Positions 26,518 through 35,091 of a stretch of DNA of 64,000 nucleotides are shown one piece after another; the stretch's first letter is position 1; each line of letters opens with the position of its first letter. The stretch comes from DATFKA01 sp042095835. GTDB lineage: Bacteria; Bacteroidota; Bacteroidia; Chitinophagales; Saprospiraceae. The position numbers were made by a program, and so were the translations under genes. Location: assembly GCA_042095835.1 (NCBI GenBank), contig JBELML010000003.1, positions 1 through 64,000 of the forward strand. Reading direction: 5' to 3'. Under the pieces are notes generated by a model. That model was not told the DNA's origin. It saw only the letters and a program-made list of their open reading frames with translations, and made no database searches.

Positions 26518-28077
26518 TCATTTATCTGCTTCTTCCTCTGTTTGTTCGGTCACTTTTTCTGGTCTCATCTGTGGAAAGAAGAGCACCTCTTGGATAGAAG
26601 CATTATCTGTGAGCATCATAGTCAAGCGATCAATCCCTATTCCTAAACCGGAAGTTGGAGGCATACCATACTCTAAAGACCTCAAGAAGTCCTCGTCGAG
26701 TGCCATAGCTTCATCATCTCCTCTCGCTGCTAATTCCAGCTGATCCTCAAAACGCTCTCGCTGATCAATAGGATCATTCAACTCTGAGTAGGCATTGGCA
26801 ATCTCTTTACCATTTACAAATAGTTCAAAACGCTCTACCAATCCATCTTTAGATCTATGCTTTTTGGCTAAAGGCGTCATCTCAATCGGATAATCGGTGA
26901 TATAGGTCGGCTGGATCAAATGATCCTCCACTTTTTCACCAAAGATTTCATCGATTAATTTACCGCGGCCCATCGTTTCATCGATCTCAATGTGTAATTC
27001 TTTACAAACTTTGCGCAAAGCAGGCTCGTCCATTTCTGATATATCAATGCCTGTATATTCCTTGATAGAATCGTACATAGATAATCTACGGTATGGGCCT
27101 TTAAAGTCAATTTCGTTTTCGCCGACCATTGCTTTAGTCGTACCATTCACCTCATTGGCGATATATTCCACACAAGTCTCTACCATCTCCATCATCCAAT
27201 CGTAGTCTTTGTAGGCTACATAAATCTCCATGGAAGTAAATTCAGGATTATGGGTACGGTCCATACCCTCATTTCTGAACATTTTACCAATCTCATAAAC
27301 GCCATCGAAACCACCTACAATCAAACGCTTGAGGTACAACTCATTGGCAATACGCATATACAAAGGCATATCCAGCGTATTGTGATGGGTAGCAAAAGGT
27401 CGTGCCGCCGCTCCTCCGTGGATAGGCTGCAAGATCGGAGTCTCTACCTCCAACCAGCCTTGATCATCGAAATATCTGCGCATGGCAGAGATGATTTTAC
27501 TGCGCTTGACAAAAATGTCTTTGTATTGAGGATTGACCGTCAAATCTACGTAGCGTTGGCGGTACCTTAGTTCTGGATCATTAAAAGCATCATATACTTC
27601 CTTTTCACCAGTCTCCTCATTGACTTTGGTTTTAACAACCGGTAATGGTCGTAAAGACTTACTCAAAACCACCATTTCTTTTACATGAATGGTGATTTCG
27701 CCCATACGCGTAGTAAAGGCAAATCCTTTTACACCAATAAAGTCACCAATATCCAAGAGCTTCTTGAATACTTTATTATATAAATTCTTATCCTCTCCCG
27801 GACAGATTTCATCTCGAGCGATATAGACTTGTATTCTTCCCGAGCTATCTTGTAATTCAGCAAAAGATGCTTTTCCCATAACCCGTTTCATCATCAAGCG
27901 ACCTGCCAAGCAGACCTCTTGAAAGTTAGGATTCGTTTCATCTTGGTTAAACCCAGATTTGACCTCAAGTGCATGGGCATTGACGGGGAAAGCCGCCGCC
28001 GGATAAGGATCAATTCCTAAGGCTACAATTTGCTGAAGGTTCTCCCTTCTTACCAATTCCTGTTCGCTCAGTTGCAT
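26518..28077 (-). CDS. lysS: Lysyl-tRNA synthetase, class II
   Basis: Charges tRNA-Lys with lysine in the cytoplasm. From the chosen start at 28077 (MQLSEQELVRRENL) the product is 519 residues, the normal size. The N-terminal OB-fold anticodon-binding domain spans about 50-170 (GRLMMKRVMGKASFAELQD). The class II catalytic core follows, with motif 2 in FRNEGMDRTHNPEFT and motif 3 in GLGIGIDRLTMML. The open frame continues upstream to 28320, but that extension has no similarity to LysS and overlaps the methyltransferase gene, so the shorter start is preferred. An exact -7 box (28157-28164, minus strand) supports a promoter about 75 bases upstream. It ends in a clear terminator. Confidence 0.95.
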   Translation of the reverse strand: MQLSEQELVRRENLQQIVALGIDPYPAAAFPVNAHALEVKSGFNQDETNPNFQEVCLAGRLMMKRVMGKASFAELQDSSGRIQVYIARDEICPGEDKNLYNKVFKKLLDIGDFIGVKGFAFTTRMGEITIHVKEMVVLSKSLRPLPVVKTKVNEETGEKEVYDAFNDPELRYRQRYVDLTVNPQYKDIFVKRSKIISAMRRYFDDQGWLEVETPILQPIHGGAAARPFATHHNTLDMPLYMRIANELYLKRLIVGGFDGVYEIGKMFRNEGMDRTHNPEFTSMEIYVAYKDYDWMMEMVETCVEYIANEVNGTTKAMVGENEIDFKGPYRRLSMYDSIKEYTGIDISEMDEPALRKVCKELHIEIDETMGRGKLIDEIFGEKVEDHLIQPTYITDYPIEMTPLAKKHRSKDGLVERFELFVNGKEIANAYSELNDPIDQRERFEDQLELAARGDDEAMALDEDFLRSLEYGMPPTSGLGIGIDRLTMMLTDNASIQEVLFFPQMRPEKVTEQTEEEADK

Positions 28078-28156
28078 ACTGTAATTATATGTTGATATTG
28101 TGAAGTAGTGATTAATGAGCAGATCGCGATAAAAATCGAAACTCCCCACTGGGCCG

Positions 28157-28164
28157 CAAAAATA
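28157..28164 (-). promoter_or_regulatory. Candidate -7 box for lysS
   Basis: TATTTTTG on the minus strand is an exact TAnnTTTG match, 80 bases before the lysS start. No TTG element lies at the standard distance, so this is moderate support only. Confidence 0.4.
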
Positions 28165-28207
28165 GGTATTGCAACCCAATATACCACTGCTGTAAACGTG
28201 TAATTTC

Positions 28208-28906
28208 TTAAACAGTTGCTTGACTAATGCCTTTTTGAGCCTGAATAGTTCCCCAATTGGCTTGATTTGACGGAAAAACATCCACCCTTTCAAAGCCAGC
28301 TGATCGAAGCCAAGAAACATGATCTTCTAAGGTATCCGGAAAGTCATAATCCTGGTGATGCTCCATGAGCGACCGCCATTCCTCATTTGGAGTTCCTTTA
28401 CTTTTAGCGTATTGCTCCCAGGGTTGTAGGATTACTTGTGGATAGTTCACATCCTTTTTTGTAGCAAATAGATCAGAAATCATCAGCACACCTCCAGGTC
28501 TAAGCCAATGGATGATCTCCTTAAAAATAGCCTTTTTCTCCTCTCCCTTTAAATGATGAAAAGCCAAACAAGCCGTGACCAAATCGAAAGAAGCAGAGGG
28601 AAAAGATAAGTCCTGAAAATATTTTTGAAATTGCTGTACGCCTGGTCGATTCCGAAATCGGAATTCGGTAGCCGCTAGCATTTCTTCTGAAGCATCGACC
28701 AGAGAATAGCTGGCCTCAGGAAATTGGTTCATTAACTGAGCGACCACATTACCATTACCGCTCCCTAAGTCTAGGATATCCTTAGCCGCTTTCCCCGCAG
28801 GAATTAATTGAACTAGGAGGTCTTTATAATAAGGTACCCACCTGTTTATTTTAGCCGTATAATCGGCCTGCCATGTATCGAATTCTTTATTCAGCATCAG
28901 TAGCAC
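28208..28906 (-). CDS. Class I SAM-dependent methyltransferase
   Basis: A 232-residue cytoplasmic methyltransferase with a Rossmann-like fold. Motif I is ILDLGSGNGNV (about residues 44-54), the acidic residue of motif II is in SLVDASEEML, and LVTACLAFHHL and LRPGGVLMISDLFA mark the next strands, as in UbiE/methyltransf-type families. The substrate is not predictable. The gene ends about 130 bases before lysS on the same strand and starts 4 bases after the DUF4112 stop, so DUF4112 and this gene probably form a unit. Alternative start at the second Met (28897) would remove only three residues. Confidence 0.85.
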   Translation of the reverse strand: MLLMLNKEFDTWQADYTAKINRWVPYYKDLLVQLIPAGKAAKDILDLGSGNGNVVAQLMNQFPEASYSLVDASEEMLAATEFRFRNRPGVQQFQKYFQDLSFPSASFDLVTACLAFHHLKGEEKKAIFKEIIHWLRPGGVLMISDLFATKKDVNYPQVILQPWEQYAKSKGTPNEEWRSLMEHHQDYDFPDTLEDHVSWLRSAGFERVDVFPSNQANWGTIQAQKGISQATV

Positions 28907-28910
28907 TTAT

Positions 28911-29366
28911 TTAACTAAATATCCAATAAATCACTCTTCCCACGACAAATACCGACAAGACAATCAGGGCAATAATCATGAGTATGATCAATAAAACCAC
29001 CCACCATGCTGACCCCTGGTGTTTGCCCTCATCATAATGCTCCAACATTAAATTCACATTCTTGGTATTGGCACGTATCCTGAAATCTAGAATATCGCCA
29101 ATGAAGGGTATTGTTCCAATGACCCCATCAAACAAAATATTAAACAGCATCTTGACAATCAGCATACCGCTAGCACCTTTACGCGCTAAAACAGTCACTA
29201 AATAGCCAGAAATAATAAAGGTAACGACATCTCCTATGTAAGGAAAAAGTCCTATGATACCATCAATACCAAATCGAATTTCCGTCCCTGGGATGCGGAA
29301 CCGATTATCCAAAATTTCTGCCATTGCGGTGAGGCCCTTAAATTCCTCTGGTGTTGTCTTTTCCAA
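28911..29366 (-). CDS. DUF4112 family membrane protein
   Basis: A 151-residue membrane protein with the DUF4112 pattern: a soluble start (LDNRFRIPGTEIRFGIDGIIGLFPYIGDVVTF) leading into a first helix, a repeat of the same Gly/Pro motif (GVIGTIPFIGDILDF), the RANTKNVNLM segment, and a C-terminal hydrophobic helix (WWVVLLIILMIIALIVLSVFVV). The duplicated IGxxPxIGD motif is the family hallmark. Function is unknown. It is separated from the metallophosphoesterase gene upstream by an 8-bp-period repeat and overlaps nothing. Confidence 0.85.
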   Translation of the reverse strand: MEKTTPEEFKGLTAMAEILDNRFRIPGTEIRFGIDGIIGLFPYIGDVVTFIISGYLVTVLARKGASGMLIVKMLFNILFDGVIGTIPFIGDILDFRIRANTKNVNLMLEHYDEGKHQGSAWWVVLLIILMIIALIVLSVFVVGRVIYWIFS

Positions 29367-29379
29367 TGTTTGTAGTGGT

Positions 29380-29430
29380 GTAGTGATATAATGATATAGT
29401 GAGGTAATGATGTGGGGTTAGCGTTTATTA
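29380..29430. repeat. Degenerate 8-bp-period repeat
   Basis: Successive 8-mers GTAGTGGT, GTAGTGAT, ATAATGAT, ATAGTGAG, GTAATGAT and a final GTGGGGTT. It lies in the short gap upstream of the DUF4112 start and shares period and style with the repeats at 38140-38179 and 38431-38646. Confidence 0.6.
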
Positions 29431-29434
29431 GGGG

Positions 29435-30181
29435 CTAGGCAAGTTTTTTGCCTTTGTAATAATGAACCGTACTCATCAACTGGTCACCATCTAATGTAAT
29501 CTCTCGTAGGCCTATCCTGCGGTGATCAGGCTCAAAATGCTCATACTGTTGACTGATCTGAAAAAAGCAGGAAGGCGTAATATGTAAAAGCATATTTTGA
29601 CTTCGAATCACTTTCTCTACATGGTAGTGTCCACAAAATACATTCACCTGCCCCGGAAAAGCATATAGGAGCTTTTGGATTTGTTTTTTATGCTGCATGC
29701 TGTGTTTATTATCCATAAAAGGCACTCCACATTTAATGGGTGGATGATGCATAAAAACAATGACCTTATCCTCCAGCTTAGAAAGCCTTTTTTCCAACCA
29801 TTTTAACTGTGGCTTGGACACATAACCGGCGCTGGTATCCAGGAATAATACAGGCCAATCTCCCCATTTTTCTTTATAATACAACTCACCTTCCGTCAAC
29901 AAATCGACTAAATCGAAACTATGGGCCATCATGGGTGACTCATCATGGTTCCCCGCAATCAAATAATAGGGAATCTCCAATGCTTCAAGCTGTGGCAAAA
30001 TCCATTGGTAGATCCCTCGCTGGGCATCTCGGAAACATAAATCACCCGTCAACACAAGGGCGTCGGGTTTGAGTGCCTTGGCCTTCTGAAGAATGTTAGT
30101 GCAATTGGCTCGCACATCTACGCCATAAGTATCCTCCTGCTCTTGGCCTACGTGTAGATCGGTGATTTGTATGATTTTCAT
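29435..30181 (-). CDS. Calcineurin-like metallophosphoesterase
   Basis: A 248-residue cytoplasmic phosphoesterase with a dimetal centre. All five motifs are visible in order: D-L-H (Asp8, His10), GDL, GNHDE, HHPP and GHYH. The spacing and size fit CpdA/Icc-type 3',5'-cyclic-nucleotide phosphodiesterases or related class III enzymes, but substrate assignment is uncertain. The gene lies 30 bases downstream of the S9 peptidase stop (start at 30181; peptidase ends at 30212) and upstream of the DUF4112 gene, all on the minus strand. Confidence 0.88.
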   Translation of the reverse strand: MKIIQITDLHVGQEQEDTYGVDVRANCTNILQKAKALKPDALVLTGDLCFRDAQRGIYQWILPQLEALEIPYYLIAGNHDESPMMAHSFDLVDLLTEGELYYKEKWGDWPVLFLDTSAGYVSKPQLKWLEKRLSKLEDKVIVFMHHPPIKCGVPFMDNKHSMQHKKQIQKLLYAFPGQVNVFCGHYHVEKVIRSQNMLLHITPSCFFQISQQYEHFEPDHRRIGLREITLDGDQLMSTVHYYKGKKLA

Positions 30182-30211
30182 TTTCTAATAAGTCAAAAAC
30201 AATGCAATGAT

Positions 30212-32581
30212 TTACCTCAAAGTGGTCTGAAATAATTTAAAGATGCGTTTATACTCATCGGTCCAACTACTGGGCTCTACAAAACCATGTCGCTCGATCG
30301 GAAATACCGCAAACTCCCAATTGTCTTTCCCTAGCTCAATGAGGCGCTGCGATAGGCGCACTACATCCTGAAACTGCACATTATCATCGATCATACCATG
30401 CAAGATCAATAGATTATCCTCCAGGCCTTCGGCAAAGTAGATCGGTGAACTTTGTCTGAAAGCTATGGGGTCCTCCACTGGTGTATTCAAAATATTGGAG
30501 GTATAACCATGATTATAATGAGCCCAATCGGTGACCGAGCGCAAAGCAGCTCCACTTTTAAAAGTACCCGGACTTGTAAACAAGCCCATCAACGTGATAA
30601 AGCCACCATAGCTACCTCCATAAATACCTATACGATCTGGATCAATATTGTACTCGTCCACTAAAAATTTTGCGCCATCTACTTGATCACTCAAGTCCTT
30701 TCCGCCCATGTGTCGATAGATAGCAGTACGCCAGTCTCGCCCATATCCAGCACTCCCTCGATAGTCGACATCCAATACGGTATAGCCGTTATCGACCAAC
30801 ATATTATGGAACATATACTCTCGGTAATAGCTACTCCACCATTTATGCACATTTTGTAAGTAACCGGCACCGTGTACAAAAATCACAGCTGGCCCATTCT
30901 TTTTGGCTTTCTTGGGGCGGTAAATTCGGGCAGGCACTTGCACACCATCACTCGCTGTGAAATATACTATTTCTGGTACTCGCCAGGAATACGTATCAAA
31001 ATCCTTGGTCGTTGACTTCGTAATGGGTCGTGGTTGAGCACCAACTTTATTCTCCATCAGATGAAGCTCCCAAGGTTGATTACTAGAAGAATATCGAATC
31101 GCAAGGTATTGCTCATCGGGCGATAGATTGACCTGGTGCGCCCCTTCGAGTTGGGTAATGCGTTTTAGCTTGCCTTCGGCAATAGGCAGGTGATAAAAAT
31201 GCTGCTCATGTGGCCCTTCGGCATTAGCCGTAACAAAAAAGGTCGTTCCATCATGAGATAGCTCAGCATCCAATATTTCATAATCGCCTGCTGCCAAGGC
31301 TTTTTTCTCTTTTGAAAGAATATTATAAAGATAAAGGTTAGAAAAACCCGTCTCCTCAGATTGAAACCAAACCGTTTCATTGTCAGGTAACCATCCGATA
31401 TTTCCAGTACTTCTGCTCCAACCAATACCAGGTCCTGCAATCCAGGCTTCGTCTCTTTGATGATCAACAAGGGTCAAATCTCCATCTTCTGGGTTCAACT
31501 GATAAATCCAACGATCTTTATTATCCATAGACCGAATGACTACTACAGCTTTACCATCTTTGGAATAGACCGGAGAAGTAATAAATACGTCTCTAGCTTT
31601 TTTATAATCAGGCTCAAAGTCCTCCTCCCCTTCGTGATAATCTTTTAAAAAATCAGGTTTCTTTTTGATGCCAGCGAGGTCATCGGTATTCAGGGTATAA
31701 GAAGAATCTTTTTGTGTATCATAAATGACTAGCTCATAAGATCTTTGAGGCGACCCTACTTTTGAACGAGCTCTAATATCTTCGATATAGCCAGATTCGG
31801 TTACAAAATTGGGCACCTTAGTATTGGTACTACGCGGTGCCTCAGATTTTATAAAGCTAATAAACCTATTGTCTGGTGATACCGTTTGCCCATAGACGGC
31901 TGCATCTCCTACATAAATGGTGCTAGGTCGCATTGGTCTTGCTGCAGCTCGCCGAGCAGATCTCGCTTCGCTTTGTCCCTTTCGCCAACGTAGGCGCTCG
32001 AACAATTCGAGTTGGTCCTCTTCTAGCCAATCTATGTGTTTTGGACTCGGTCGACTACTGCGGGCTTTTCCACTTTTGATATCTGTCAGTTGAGTGATCA
32101 AACGACCATTCAGCTCCCAATGGTAGATATTCCTGTCGGAGATATACAAAATCGCCGAATCATCAGCTGTAAATTGAGGGCTAGATTCACTCGCAATCGT
32201 ATTCGTCAATTGAATGACTTCCTTGGTATTGAGGTCGATCATATACAGATCGCCATTCTTACTCACCACTTTTTTGCTGCGATCACTAGAATAGCTGCCG
32301 CCTCTCATCAACTGCATACGCTCCTCCGAGCTGAGCTGTACAGGTTTGGATTCGGCAAGATCAATCCCTACTTGATAAAGGCTGGAGAGCGTATCCTGCT
32401 CAGGGTTCCAATTAAAAAATACTTGCTTACTATCAGGGCTCCAGAAAATACCACTAGGGGACTCGCCTACAAAGCTCGGGCCCTGCATGATTTTTTCTAT
32501 ACTTAATACAGATTGATTGGAAGCAGGCTTTTGAGCTACTACGGCAGTACTTAAAAGGAAAAAGAAGATAAAAATGCGCAT
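30212..32581 (-). CDS. Prolyl oligopeptidase family serine peptidase (S9)
   Basis: A 789-residue exported peptidase of the DPP IV/S9 type. Signal peptide at 1-16 (VVAQ). An N-terminal beta-propeller (about 30-500) contains WSPDSKQVFFNW, SSPQFTADDSAILYI and similar TolB-like blades. The C-terminal alpha/beta hydrolase domain carries the triad: Ser657 in GGSYGGF, Asp732 in GMIDDNV, His765 in ERHGF. Likely role: periplasmic trimming of peptides, possibly with a proline or alanine preference. It begins 37 bases after hemC on the same strand, which is probably read-through rather than functional linkage. Confidence 0.9.
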   Translation of the reverse strand: MRIFIFFFLLSTAVVAQKPASNQSVLSIEKIMQGPSFVGESPSGIFWSPDSKQVFFNWNPEQDTLSSLYQVGIDLAESKPVQLSSEERMQLMRGGSYSSDRSKKVVSKNGDLYMIDLNTKEVIQLTNTIASESSPQFTADDSAILYISDRNIYHWELNGRLITQLTDIKSGKARSSRPSPKHIDWLEEDQLELFERLRWRKGQSEARSARRAAARPMRPSTIYVGDAAVYGQTVSPDNRFISFIKSEAPRSTNTKVPNFVTESGYIEDIRARSKVGSPQRSYELVIYDTQKDSSYTLNTDDLAGIKKKPDFLKDYHEGEEDFEPDYKKARDVFITSPVYSKDGKAVVVIRSMDNKDRWIYQLNPEDGDLTLVDHQRDEAWIAGPGIGWSRSTGNIGWLPDNETVWFQSEETGFSNLYLYNILSKEKKALAAGDYEILDAELSHDGTTFFVTANAEGPHEQHFYHLPIAEGKLKRITQLEGAHQVNLSPDEQYLAIRYSSSNQPWELHLMENKVGAQPRPITKSTTKDFDTYSWRVPEIVYFTASDGVQVPARIYRPKKAKKNGPAVIFVHGAGYLQNVHKWWSSYYREYMFHNMLVDNGYTVLDVDYRGSAGYGRDWRTAIYRHMGGKDLSDQVDGAKFLVDEYNIDPDRIGIYGGSYGGFITLMGLFTSPGTFKSGAALRSVTDWAHYNHGYTSNILNTPVEDPIAFRQSSPIYFAEGLEDNLLILHGMIDDNVQFQDVVRLSQRLIELGKDNWEFAVFPIERHGFVEPSSWTDEYKRIFKLFQTTLR

Positions 32582-32617
32582 GAATTGGTCATTTGGTTTT
32601 CAGCCCAATTATACCAA

Positions 32618-33523
32618 TTATTTATCGGAAGTGGTAATTGCAGCGACAACCCTTTCTGCCAATTCGAAATGCGTACTAGAAGAAAGCTTCACTCGCTTGA
32701 CTGGACCGTCCCAGGTATCCGCCTTAGCAGCCCAAACATGGAAATTTCCCGCCTGATCCAATTCGCAATAGGCGCCCAAGGGCATATGACAGCCACCATC
32801 TAATAATTTCAGCACTTTACGTTCTACATTGGTCGCCCGAGCTACCTCCGATTGATGAAGCTGTTGCAACACACGACGAGTAGCGAGATCGTCTTTTTTG
32901 GTCTGCCAGCAAAGGACGCCCTGCGCAGGAGCCGGAACAAACTCTTTGGGGTTAAAGCGGACAATCTCCAAATCGCTCGCATCTAGATTTAATCTCGTAA
33001 TACCAGCCGCAGCTAGGAGTATCGCATCAAAATCTCCGTTTCTTAATTTATTCAGCCGAGTAGGTACATTACCACGGATATCTTTCAGCTGAATATCCGC
33101 ACGAAAATCAAGCATTTGTGCTTTGCGCCGAGCCGAAGAAGTACCTACAACAGCTCCTTCAGGAAGTTTAAAAAGCGCTCCTTCCTCTAATTTATCTTTT
33201 CTCACGATCAACCAATCTGCGGGATTTTCGCGATAAGATACTGCACTGAGGACTAATCCTTCAGGCTGTGTCGTTGGCATATCTTTCATGGAGTGTACCG
33301 CCATATCGATGGCTCCTTGTAGCAGGCTGTCTTCAATTTCTTTGGTAAAAAAGCCTTTCCCCTCGATTTTATCAAAACTCAGGTGCTGGATTTGATCTCC
33401 CTTCGTTTTAATGATAATCAACTCACTGTCTACACCAATGGCTTTCAGTTGATCTTGGGTATAATGCGCTTGCCAAAGGGCGAGCTTACTTCCTCTTGTG
33501 CCTATTTTTAATTTTCTATCCAC
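32618..33523 (-). CDS. hemC: Hydroxymethylbilane synthase (porphobilinogen deaminase)
   Basis: Polymerises four porphobilinogen units to hydroxymethylbilane in heme/siroheme synthesis; cytoplasmic. The 301-residue product is complete and of normal size. Visible landmarks: IGTRGSKLALWQ at the N-terminus, HSMKDMPT, VGTSSARRKAQ, RGNVPTRL, and Cys245 in DGGCHMPLGAY, which holds the dipyrromethane cofactor. It is the first gene of a minus-strand run. Heme supply is relevant to the c-type heme proteins in the window. Confidence 0.95.
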   Translation of the reverse strand: MDRKLKIGTRGSKLALWQAHYTQDQLKAIGVDSELIIIKTKGDQIQHLSFDKIEGKGFFTKEIEDSLLQGAIDMAVHSMKDMPTTQPEGLVLSAVSYRENPADWLIVRKDKLEEGALFKLPEGAVVGTSSARRKAQMLDFRADIQLKDIRGNVPTRLNKLRNGDFDAILLAAAGITRLNLDASDLEIVRFNPKEFVPAPAQGVLCWQTKKDDLATRRVLQQLHQSEVARATNVERKVLKLLDGGCHMPLGAYCELDQAGNFHVWAAKADTWDGPVKRVKLSSSTHFELAERVVAAITTSDK

Positions 33524-33588
33524 GGGTTGTTATAATGTATGATTGTTGTAATTATTGAATTTTGGACTACTGTGCTATCTATTATTTG

Positions 33589-33705
33589 TTATGTGTTATG
33601 TTAATGAGACCTTTGTAGTGCGCAGCAATACAATCTGGTCGAATTAATCCCGGCTGAGTGCAACGAAGGTCGGGATGCCTTTTTATGTGTCAAGTTAATG
33701 AGACC
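33589..33705. repeat. Direct repeat and palindrome between hemC and lpxD
   Basis: TTATGTGT...GTTAATGAGACC occurs at 33589-33611 and 33683-33705 with three differences. Between them lies ATCCCG / CGGGAT (33647-33652 with 33671-33676) flanking 18 bases, a palindrome similar in ends to the REP-like element at 25442. The layout (palindrome between short direct repeats) could reflect mobilisation or duplication. The rest of 33524-33949 (including CACATCAT/CACATCAA near 33851) has no gene. Confidence 0.55.
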
Positions 33706-33937
33706 CGATGCTTTAGCAGCCTTGGCCGAATTGCTTTCCTATACGATATCTGGTTCAGGATTTCTATGTTTCCTATCTGCCCTATGTGGTTCAAAAAATC
33801 TTAAATGCCCTTATAATCCCTAATATGGTTATACATTATGTGCTATGTCACATCATCACATCAAGTGACCAAGATAGGGCATTCAATACGGATTGATCCA
33901 AAAATTAAATAATTATCTAAAAAATTGTTCCTTTTTT

Positions 33938-33945
33938 TACCTTTG
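33938..33945 (+). promoter_or_regulatory. -7 promoter box adjacent to the lpxD start
   Basis: TACCTTTG, an exact TAnnTTTG match, ends only 4 bases before the ATG at 33950. A TTG at 33925 is too close to be a standard -33 element. If active, the mRNA would start at or within a few bases of the start codon (leaderless). Confidence 0.4.
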
Positions 33946-33949
33946 CTTT

Positions 33950-34993
33950 ATGGAAATAATGGTTAAGGATATTGCTAGCCTTGTAGGCGGTGTAGTTGTA
34001 GGTGATCCAGAGATAAAGATTAACCGCCCAAGCAGAATAGATGAAGCTGGAGGCTCAGGAAGTATTTCGTTTTATGGCAACCCAAAATATGAGCCTTTTG
34101 TATATACCACCGAAGCGAGTGCTTTATTGGTTCCGAAAGGATTTGAGCCTAAAAGTCCTATTCAGGCGACCCTCATCAAAGTAGATGATGTCTACGCGGC
34201 CATTGCCCTTCTTTTAGAATCTTTTGGACAAAAAGTGGAGCGCCCTGCCTCGGTTTCAGCTCAAGCAGTGGTACATCCAACTTCTAGCATAGGCGAACAT
34301 GTAACGATTGGTGCTTTTTCTAGCATCAGTGCAAAGTCGAGTATAGGCGATCAGTCTATTCTGTATGACCAGGTATTTATTGGAGAAAATGTGCAGATTG
34401 GTAAGCATGTGACCTTGTATCCGGGTGTAAAAATCATGGCAGACTGTATCATTGGAGACCATTGTACCATCCACTCTAATGTAGTAGTAGGTAGCGATGG
34501 TTTTGGCTTTGCTCCTCAAAAGGACGGTAGTTTCAAGAAAATACCCCAGCTGGGTAATGTCATCATAGAGGATTCTGTAGAAATCGGTTCTAATTGTACA
34601 ATTGATCGAGGGAGTATTGGGGCGACAATTATAAAAAAAGGAGCAAAACTCGATAATCTTATCCAGATTGCCCATAATGTTGAAATCGGAGAAAATACCG
34701 TAATTGCTGCCCAAACTGGTATTGCGGGGAGTACTAAAATTGGGAAAAACTGCCTCATTGGAGGACAGGTAGGCTTTGTAGGGCATATCCAGATTGCAGA
34801 TGGCACCCGCATACAGGCACAAAGTGGTATTATGTCTAGTGTCACTAAGCCTAATACGGCCTTGTTTGGGTTTCCGGCTATACCCTATCGAGACTACTTG
34901 AAGGCTTATGCCATTTTTAAAAGGCTACCTCAACTCAATCAAAAACTCAAGCAATTAGAACAATTGCTCAACAAAAGGGACGATACCAAATAA
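33950..34993 (+). CDS. lpxD: UDP-3-O-acylglucosamine N-acyltransferase
   Basis: Third step of lipid A synthesis: adds a 3-hydroxyacyl chain from ACP to the 2-amino group. The start at 33950 (MEIMVKDIASLVGG) gives 347 residues; an in-frame ATG at 33893 would add 19 residues unlike the family. N-terminal uridine-binding domain about 1-100, then a left-handed beta-helix of hexapeptide repeats (VTIGAF, VQIGKH, CIIGDH, VEIGSN, VEIGEN) with the catalytic His in IAHN. A C-terminal helix follows (FKRLPQLNQKLKQLEQLL). First gene of the lpx block. An exact -7 promoter box lies directly before the start. Confidence 0.95.
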   Translation: MEIMVKDIASLVGGVVVGDPEIKINRPSRIDEAGGSGSISFYGNPKYEPFVYTTEASALLVPKGFEPKSPIQATLIKVDDVYAAIALLLESFGQKVERPASVSAQAVVHPTSSIGEHVTIGAFSSISAKSSIGDQSILYDQVFIGENVQIGKHVTLYPGVKIMADCIIGDHCTIHSNVVVGSDGFGFAPQKDGSFKKIPQLGNVIIEDSVEIGSNCTIDRGSIGATIIKKGAKLDNLIQIAHNVEIGENTVIAAQTGIAGSTKIGKNCLIGGQVGFVGHIQIADGTRIQAQSGIMSSVTKPNTALFGFPAIPYRDYLKAYAIFKRLPQLNQKLKQLEQLLNKRDDTK

Positions 34994-35091
34994 ATAGGTC
35001 TATAGAAGTAACTAATGATTCAAATCATTCGAACTAGGCCACAATTGTTCAGATTTTTCTATAATTTCGCGGAGCTTAAGAAATCATCATA

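Noticed and set aside
28078..28320. N-terminal extension of the lysS frame
   Set aside because: Not similar to LysS and overlaps the methyltransferase gene; the Met at 28077 fits the family length.
34256..34822. 188-codon minus-strand frame
   Set aside because: Lies inside lpxD on the other strand; lpxD has hexapeptide repeats that open long antisense frames.
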